Below, piece after piece: positions 59,937 to 64,000 of a DNA stretch of 64,000 nucleotides (its first letter is position 1; every line of letters starts with the position of its first letter). Where the stretch lies: positions 1,116,001 through 1,180,000 of the forward strand of contig JBGAFV010000001.1 of assembly GCA_044227095.1 (NCBI GenBank), read 5' to 3'. Position numbers and translations under genes: made by a program. The notes under the pieces are model-generated. The model was not told the DNA's origin. It did not search any database and was given only the letters and a program-made list of their open reading frames with translations. Source of the stretch: JACMLD01 sp044227095 (lineage in GTDB: Bacteria; Bacteroidota; Bacteroidia; Chitinophagales; Chitinophagaceae).

Positions 59937-59964
59937 AGAAAACAATTTTATGAATAAATATAAA

Positions 59965-59994
59965 CAAAAATAGTGTTTAGTATTGAGATACAAA
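59965..59994 (-). promoter_or_regulatory. Promoter of the small basic protein gene
   Basis: On the minus strand TTTG (59991-59994), 18 bp, TATTTTTG (59965-59972): perfect boxes and spacing. A leader of about 25 nt remains before the ATG. Confidence 0.75.
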
Positions 59995-60004
59995 TATCTC
60001 AATA
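59981..60004 (-). promoter_or_regulatory. Perfect inverted-repeat operator on the -33 box
   Basis: TATTGAGATA (59981-59990) and TATCTCAATA (59995-60004) are perfect 10-bp arms around the four bases of the -33 element (TTTG on the minus strand), so occupied by a dimeric regulator it must compete with sigma factor. No other copy was noticed in the window. Confidence 0.65.
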
Positions 60005-60028
60005 ACAATCTTTGATTTTACTTTAACC

Positions 60029-60502
60029 TTAAGTGCTTAACACTTTTCCTTTTGTTTTTTTCCTCGTCCAGCGACTTAATTCTGTGGCATCGAACATCAA
60101 GATCAACATACCGTCTTCTATCTTATACTTATTAGTGCGCAACAGGTTTTTAATAAATGCCTCTTCGTTATACCCGGTGCAAAGCATTTTTGTTGTTGCT
60201 ATGTTCTCATTAAAAACAAAACTGCTGTCTGTTTTTTGAAAACTGCCACGCATGGTATTGCATCCGGTATTACCTGTAAATGTGTTTTTAGCAAGATCAA
60301 AATTCAGGGTAGGCGTTTTGCCCGTAGCTGTATCCGAAGGAAGAATAGGTTGCAAATACCATTGGCCTTTTAAACTGGTTGTATCGGCAATTGCTTTTTC
60401 AATATTGTCATTAACGCTATTAAATTCCGGAGGAAGCTGCCGTAGTTCTGTATTACCTGCACACAAAATATGTATCACGGCAAGAAAAAATAATGTTTTC
60501 AT
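60029..60502 (-). CDS. META domain (HslJ-like) protein
   Basis: 157 residues from ATG 60500-60502 (MKTLFFLAVIHILCAG; the longer frame up to 60589 has no signal-like start). META domain signature: GQWYLQPILPSDT, NTFTGNTGCNTMRGSFQKTDSSFVF, the Cys-containing MLCTGYNEEAFI and MLILMFDATELSRWTRK. An exported or lipid-anchored small protein, related to the HslJ heat-shock family linked to drug resistance; biochemical role unknown. It reads in the same direction as the transglutaminase gene 93 bp upstream. Confidence 0.88.
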   Translation of the reverse strand: MKTLFFLAVIHILCAGNTELRQLPPEFNSVNDNIEKAIADTTSLKGQWYLQPILPSDTATGKTPTLNFDLAKNTFTGNTGCNTMRGSFQKTDSSFVFNENIATTKMLCTGYNEEAFIKNLLRTNKYKIEDGMLILMFDATELSRWTRKKTKGKVLST

Positions 60503-60595
60503 ACCCTTATTTTTTATTATGATGATAATAAAAAAACTGTGCCAATCATGCACCGGTAAAGAAATGAAGCGATAGGAAATACCGAACAAATGTTT

Positions 60596-61669
60596 TTAGG
60601 GAAGCGGGCTTTCAAAAGGCAATGTTATACCATTGGAGGCAAGAGCAGGTTTTTCTTTTTTTATCCTGAGCCGGTAACGCAAAACAGTATCGTGGTTATA
60701 AACAACATGCAGCCATTGAACATTACTATCTTCTACATAGTAAGTATAATGCAGCAATTGTTTGTTATTGTCTGCTACAGATGGTGATGCAAAACCAACT
60801 GAGGAAATTATTTTTTGCAGGCTGATGTCAAACGCAGTAACGGTATCAGGCGCCATTTTACTATCAGCAACCGGATCTGTTGTACTGAGTACTATTTTTA
60901 TCGTATCGCCAATGGCTGCATCTATAATACCAGATTCCGGTGCATAGCCATTAAGCCTGTATTTGGTAAAAGCCCTGCTCCTGTATGGCGCAACTCCAAA
61001 CTCTCTGGGAACATTAGGGTTATCGATAAGGCACCACCTCAAATCATCTGGAAAATGATCCTGCATAAAATTTTCCGGCGACGGAAGAAAATAAGTTTCG
61101 TCGTGTTTTTTATAAAACTCATCGCCGCTGTAAGAAGTATAACCACTTGCCCAGGTAACATCCAGCAACTGCCAGGCACTATCTACATAAACTGCGTTCC
61201 ATGTATGGTTGCAGCGAAATTTTGATTGCCTGCTGTAATCGCCTTTTGCAAAACCAGAAACAATTGCACTTTGCAAACCAGCATAATCGCAAAGCGTTTT
61301 AAATAAACGTGCATAACCATCACATACTGCAGAGCCTGTTTGTAAAACAAGGTTAGCCACCATATCGTTGGCAGATTGCCACCTGGCAGAATCTATTACC
61401 ATGTGGTGGGTTGCATTATTGCTTAACGGAATGCCATTCCGGTTTTTTCTTACCCGATAAGAAATATGTTCTGTAATCCAGCTAAAAATAGAACGGAGCT
61501 TTTCCCTGTCGGTGGTATAATCTTTTGTTAGTGTGTATGCCAGTTGTGCGGGTGGTGCCGGGTCTATAGATTTTACACGTTCATCAATTTCATAAAAACT
61601 TACCTGCTTTTGCTGGGCAAAAACTGTAGTGGCAAGAAACAGCAACAATATAATAGCAGCGCTTCTCAT
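60596..61669 (-). CDS. Exported transglutaminase-like protein
   Basis: 357 residues with a signal peptide (MRSAAIILLLFLATTVFAQ). Transglutaminase-like core: Cys in GSAVCDGYARLFKTLCDY, His in RCNHTWNAVYVDS, and Asp in WQLLDVTWASG form the papain-like triad. The C-terminal 150 residues are a beta-rich accessory domain. Protein cross-linking is unlikely; the family often cuts or links peptides in the periplasm. Co-directional with the META gene. The start is unambiguous. Confidence 0.9.
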   Translation of the reverse strand: MRSAAIILLLFLATTVFAQQKQVSFYEIDERVKSIDPAPPAQLAYTLTKDYTTDREKLRSIFSWITEHISYRVRKNRNGIPLSNNATHHMVIDSARWQSANDMVANLVLQTGSAVCDGYARLFKTLCDYAGLQSAIVSGFAKGDYSRQSKFRCNHTWNAVYVDSAWQLLDVTWASGYTSYSGDEFYKKHDETYFLPSPENFMQDHFPDDLRWCLIDNPNVPREFGVAPYRSRAFTKYRLNGYAPESGIIDAAIGDTIKIVLSTTDPVADSKMAPDTVTAFDISLQKIISSVGFASPSVADNNKQLLHYTYYVEDSNVQWLHVVYNHDTVLRYRLRIKKEKPALASNGITLPFESPLP

Positions 61670-61823
61670 ACGGCATTGAGTACTGCGATAGTAGTATTCA
61701 GACTACATGCAAACAAATTTTTAATAATAAATATGCTGTATACAATTTACAAATAAAAAATAGCATCGCACCAGCATTTCTATTATTCAGGTAATGCAAA
61801 GATTTTCGTCTATATACTATATA

Positions 61824-62888
61824 CTACAATTTCGCTCTCTGGTACTGCGCAGGCCATTCAATTTCTGCACCCAGTTCTTTTGCGGCATGCAATGGAAAAT
61901 AAGGGTCACGCAATAACTCACGTGCCATAATAATGAGATCGGCTTCATCTTTTACCAGTATCTCTTCTGCCTGGCGTGCGTTTGTTATCAATCCAACAGT
62001 GCCGGTAAGAATTCCCGTTTCATGTTTTATTTTGTTAGAGAACGGTACCTGGTAACCCGGGCCAACAGGTATTTGCTGGCTCTTTGCAAGCCCGCCGCTG
62101 GAACAATCAATTAAATCAACGCCTTTGTCTTTAAGAATGGCTGCAAGTTTTACCGCCTCGGTTTCTTCCCATCCGCCGGGAGCCCAATCTGTAGCAGATA
62201 TGCGTACAAATAAAGGCAAATCTTTTGGCCATACAGACTGAATGGCTTCAATAATTTCTAACAAGAAGCGTATCCTGTTGTCAAAAGAGCCACCATACTC
62301 ATCAGTACGCTGATTGCTTAATGGCGATAAAAATTCGTGAATAAGATAACCATGTGCTGCATGTATTTCTATCAGCTTAAAACCTGCAGATATGCTTCTT
62401 ACTGCAGCGGCTTTAAAATCTTCAACCACTTTTTTAATGCCTTCTATTGTTAATGCTTCCGGTGCAGGATCACTTTCATGAAAAGGGATGGCACTCGGGC
62501 CAACATTTTGCCAGCCGCCATTTTCTTTTGCAATCAGTCTTGTGCCTTTCCATGGCGCAGGAAAACTTGCTTTTCTTCCTGCATGTGCCAGTTGTATGCC
62601 GGCAACAGATCCCTGTTTATGAATGAATGATACAATGGTTTTTAGTTTGTCCAGATGTGCATTTTTCCAGATACCCAAATCATCAGGAGAAATGCGGCCC
62701 TCAGGCGATACAGCTGTTGCTTCTGTAATAATAAGCCCTGCACCACCAACAGCACGGCTACCCAAATGCACAAGATGCCATTCGTTGGCAAAACCATCAA
62801 CAGAAGAATACTCGCACATGGGCGAAACAACAATGCGGTTTTTGAACGTAACTGATTTTATAGTAAGGGGTGTAAATAATTTTGCCAT
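61824..62888 (-). CDS. Old yellow enzyme family NADH:flavin oxidoreductase (YqjM-like)
   Basis: 354 residues, FMN TIM barrel. Motifs: LFTPLTIKSVTFKNRIVVSPMCEYSS with the Cys that tunes the flavin (MCEYS), HLVHLGSRAVGGAGLIITEATAV, the active His pair in IHAAHGYLIHEFLSPLSNQR (in parts) and LIIMARELLRDPYFP. It reduces alpha,beta-unsaturated carbonyls with NAD(P)H, perhaps in oxidative stress. All catalytic residues are present, and the size matches the bacterial thermophilic-like subclass. It diverges from the DUF1080 gene across about 100 bp. Confidence 0.93.
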   Translation of the reverse strand: MAKLFTPLTIKSVTFKNRIVVSPMCEYSSVDGFANEWHLVHLGSRAVGGAGLIITEATAVSPEGRISPDDLGIWKNAHLDKLKTIVSFIHKQGSVAGIQLAHAGRKASFPAPWKGTRLIAKENGGWQNVGPSAIPFHESDPAPEALTIEGIKKVVEDFKAAAVRSISAGFKLIEIHAAHGYLIHEFLSPLSNQRTDEYGGSFDNRIRFLLEIIEAIQSVWPKDLPLFVRISATDWAPGGWEETEAVKLAAILKDKGVDLIDCSSGGLAKSQQIPVGPGYQVPFSNKIKHETGILTGTVGLITNARQAEEILVKDEADLIIMARELLRDPYFPLHAAKELGAEIEWPAQYQRAKL

Positions 62889-62990
62889 AATTTATTTTGA
62901 AATGCAAAAATGCAGTTTTGTAAATTACAGACAAAGCGCTTTTTTGTTGCATTGGTTTCAATGCTTATTTTACTTTCAATCAAATTTGTA

Positions 62991-63680
62991 ATGAAAAAAA
63001 TTTTCTCCTGCATTTTATTGCTGGTATTGTTACAGCATGTTTATGCCCAGTCTTTAAACAAATCTTACCTTAAACCAAATACAAATTCAAAAGGATGGGT
63101 TAATCTTTTTGATGACAGCCTTTCCGATGCAATTTTTATAAGGGGCATCTGGACATTTGATGGTGGTGTGCTTACTGCGTCAGAAGATCAATCTATCTGG
63201 ACTAAAGAACAATACGATGATTTTATTCTCGATCTTGAATTTAAAAATGCAGAAGGAACCAACAGCGGCGTTATTGTTCATGCTACAGACATAAACAAAT
63301 GGGTTGCCCATTCTGTAGAAATACAAATTGCAGATGACTATTCTGAAGAATGGTCTAAAGCATTACCGAGCTGGCAATGCGGTGCAATTTTTGGCAGGCA
63401 GGCCGCTTCGCAACATACAGTTAAAAAAGCAGGAGAGTGGAACCACTATACTATAATTTGTATTAAAAGGAAAATATGGGTTGTATTAAACGATGTGCTG
63501 GTTAACGAATGTGATATGAGTTTGTATACTTCTGCAACAGATAATATAGATGGCACAAAAGCTCCTGAATGGTTAAACAATCCCATGGCTTCACTGGCTT
63601 TGCACGGACGTATAGGCTTGCAAGGCAAACATGCTGGTGCACCAATTTATTTTAGGAAAATGAGAGTGAAGAAAATATAG
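62991..63680 (+). CDS. Exported DUF1080 (3-keto-disaccharide hydrolase) protein
   Basis: 229 residues from ATG 62991 (MKKIFSCILLLVLLQHVYAQ, signal peptide; in-frame upstream ATG 62910 gives no signal). DUF1080 beta-sandwich: KGWVNLFDDSLSDAIFIRG (sugar-related cleft start), GVLTASEDQSIWTKEQYDDFILDLEFK (in parts), NSGVIVHATDINKWV, HSVEIQIADDY and AGEWNHYTIICIKRKIWVVLNDV (in parts), ending GRIGLQGKHAGAPIYFRKMRVK. DUF1080 domains hydrolyse 3-keto-glycosides in saccharide breakdown. Often found beside sugar dehydrogenases and DUF1501 systems; here it stands apart from the block at 42875-50150. Cell location: periplasm or surface. Confidence 0.9.
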   Translation: MKKIFSCILLLVLLQHVYAQSLNKSYLKPNTNSKGWVNLFDDSLSDAIFIRGIWTFDGGVLTASEDQSIWTKEQYDDFILDLEFKNAEGTNSGVIVHATDINKWVAHSVEIQIADDYSEEWSKALPSWQCGAIFGRQAASQHTVKKAGEWNHYTIICIKRKIWVVLNDVLVNECDMSLYTSATDNIDGTKAPEWLNNPMASLALHGRIGLQGKHAGAPIYFRKMRVKKI

Positions 63681-63683
63681 GAT

Positions 63684-63770
63684 ATGCAGTATAAAGTATT
63701 AAGATACGCGGCCAGGAATTGGTTGCAACGAGGTCTATATACTAAATACTGTATACTCAATACTGATCCC
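63684..63770 (+). repeat. AT-rich inverted repeat (TATATACTA family)
   Basis: GCAGTATAAAGTATTAAGATAC at the left (cut as GCAGTATAAAG, TATTAAGATAC) is imperfectly complementary to GTATACTCAATACTG at the right. Similar text (TCTATATACTATATACTAC) is at about 61809-61828, before the OYE stop. Dispersed intergenic repeat. Confidence 0.5.
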
Positions 63771-63798
63771 TTACCTTCGGTGCTGTTTAATTTTTTGT

Positions 63799-64000
63799 AT
63801 GATTAAAGTGGGCGAATACAATAAACTTGCTGTTCAGCGTATAACGCAGGTTGGTGCTTTTTTGGAAGATGGCAAAGACGGCCTCTTATTACCGAAACGT
63901 TTTGTTCCTGTACGCACCAAGCCAGGCGATGTGCTTGAAGTTTTTGTTTACCACGATTCTGAAGATCGATTGATTGCTACTACACAAAGGCCAATAGCCG
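63799..64000 (+). CDS. CvfB-like S1 domain RNA-binding protein, N-terminal part (truncated by window edge)
   Basis: From ATG 63799 the first 67 residues read MIKVGEYNKLAVQRITQVGA, then FLEDGKDGLLLPKRFVPV, RTKPGDVLEVFVYHDSEDRL and IATTQRPIA. That is the first S1-like OB domain of the CvfB/YitL family, with the GxxLxDG(K) and LLLPxxxVP patterns. These proteins carry several S1 domains plus a winged-helix end and bind RNA; in Staphylococcus CvfB affects virulence gene expression. The rest lies outside the window. Confidence 0.85.
   Translation, partial: MIKVGEYNKLAVQRITQVGAFLEDGKDGLLLPKRFVPVRTKPGDVLEVFVYHDSEDRLIATTQRPIA

Overview
The window reads as a chromosomal segment of a Bacteroidota bacterium, most likely of the Chitinophagaceae type. 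The evidence is an AT-rich sequence, type IX secretion sorting tails (7064-7687 and the protease at 50281-52779), promoters of the Bacteroidota form TTTG-N(~20)-TAnnTTTG, weak Shine-Dalgarno signals, and family choices such as DUF3127, the KdsD and ManC sugar-nucleotide genes and Planctomycete-like PSCyt/DUF1501 genes. About 60 protein genes and one tRNA-Phe fill the window. No phage, insertion sequence, CRISPR array or rRNA is visible, so this is mostly housekeeping genome with a few accessory islands and many small intergenic repeats.

Layout. 1-6907 (minus): an RND pump operon (TolC then the RND permease, cut by the window edge), an exported esterase, an M28 metallopeptidase and methylglyoxal synthase. 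7064-12715: a small T9SS cargo protein, a family 2 glycosyltransferase, inositol monophosphatase, thiamine-phosphate kinase and an S41 lipoprotein protease. 12977-17270: NagA with a VOC protein, an omega-amidase-like nitrilase carrying a repeat-derived insertion, a DUF218 lipoprotein, DUF4268 and RecX. 17441-19577: FeoB with a puzzling start. 20546-25489: a TetR regulator and an EmrAB-TolC type tripartite drug pump with two matching TGAAC-N4-GTTCA operators. 25549-30573: DUF3127, a GntP permease, the mobile mystery A/B (XRE/Fic) pair, and two sugar-acid or polyol dehydrogenases. 30714-30786: tRNA-Phe. 30892-42849: RecQ, KdsD, a second S41 lipoprotein, ManC, a VOC protein, a DEDD exonuclease, a Rid protein, a YjbR protein, a methionine aminotransferase-like enzyme, an EamA transporter and an FMN reductase.

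42875-50150 (minus) is a four-gene block of exported proteins: DUF1549/DUF1553 cytochrome, DUF1501, NHL propeller, and a membrane cytochrome with leucine-rich and hexosaminidase-like carbohydrate-binding parts. It is the best candidate for a poorly described system here. It is followed by a subtilase whose catalytic His position reads Glu, a DUF2891 protein, a PAS sensor protein that has lost the phospho-acceptor His, a PcrA/UvrD helicase, an LTA-synthase-like membrane phosphotransferase, a 52-residue basic protein with a very well-formed promoter/operator and terminator, a META protein, a transglutaminase-like protein, an old-yellow-enzyme homologue, a DUF1080 protein and the start of a CvfB-like S1 protein.

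Intergenic space carries at least five dispersed repeat families. The most frequent contains AGCT tetramers at exact 7-bp spacing, and one GC-rich repeat appears to have landed in frame inside the nitrilase gene. Promoter, operator and terminator calls were made by eye. Family names rest on motif recognition without database searches.
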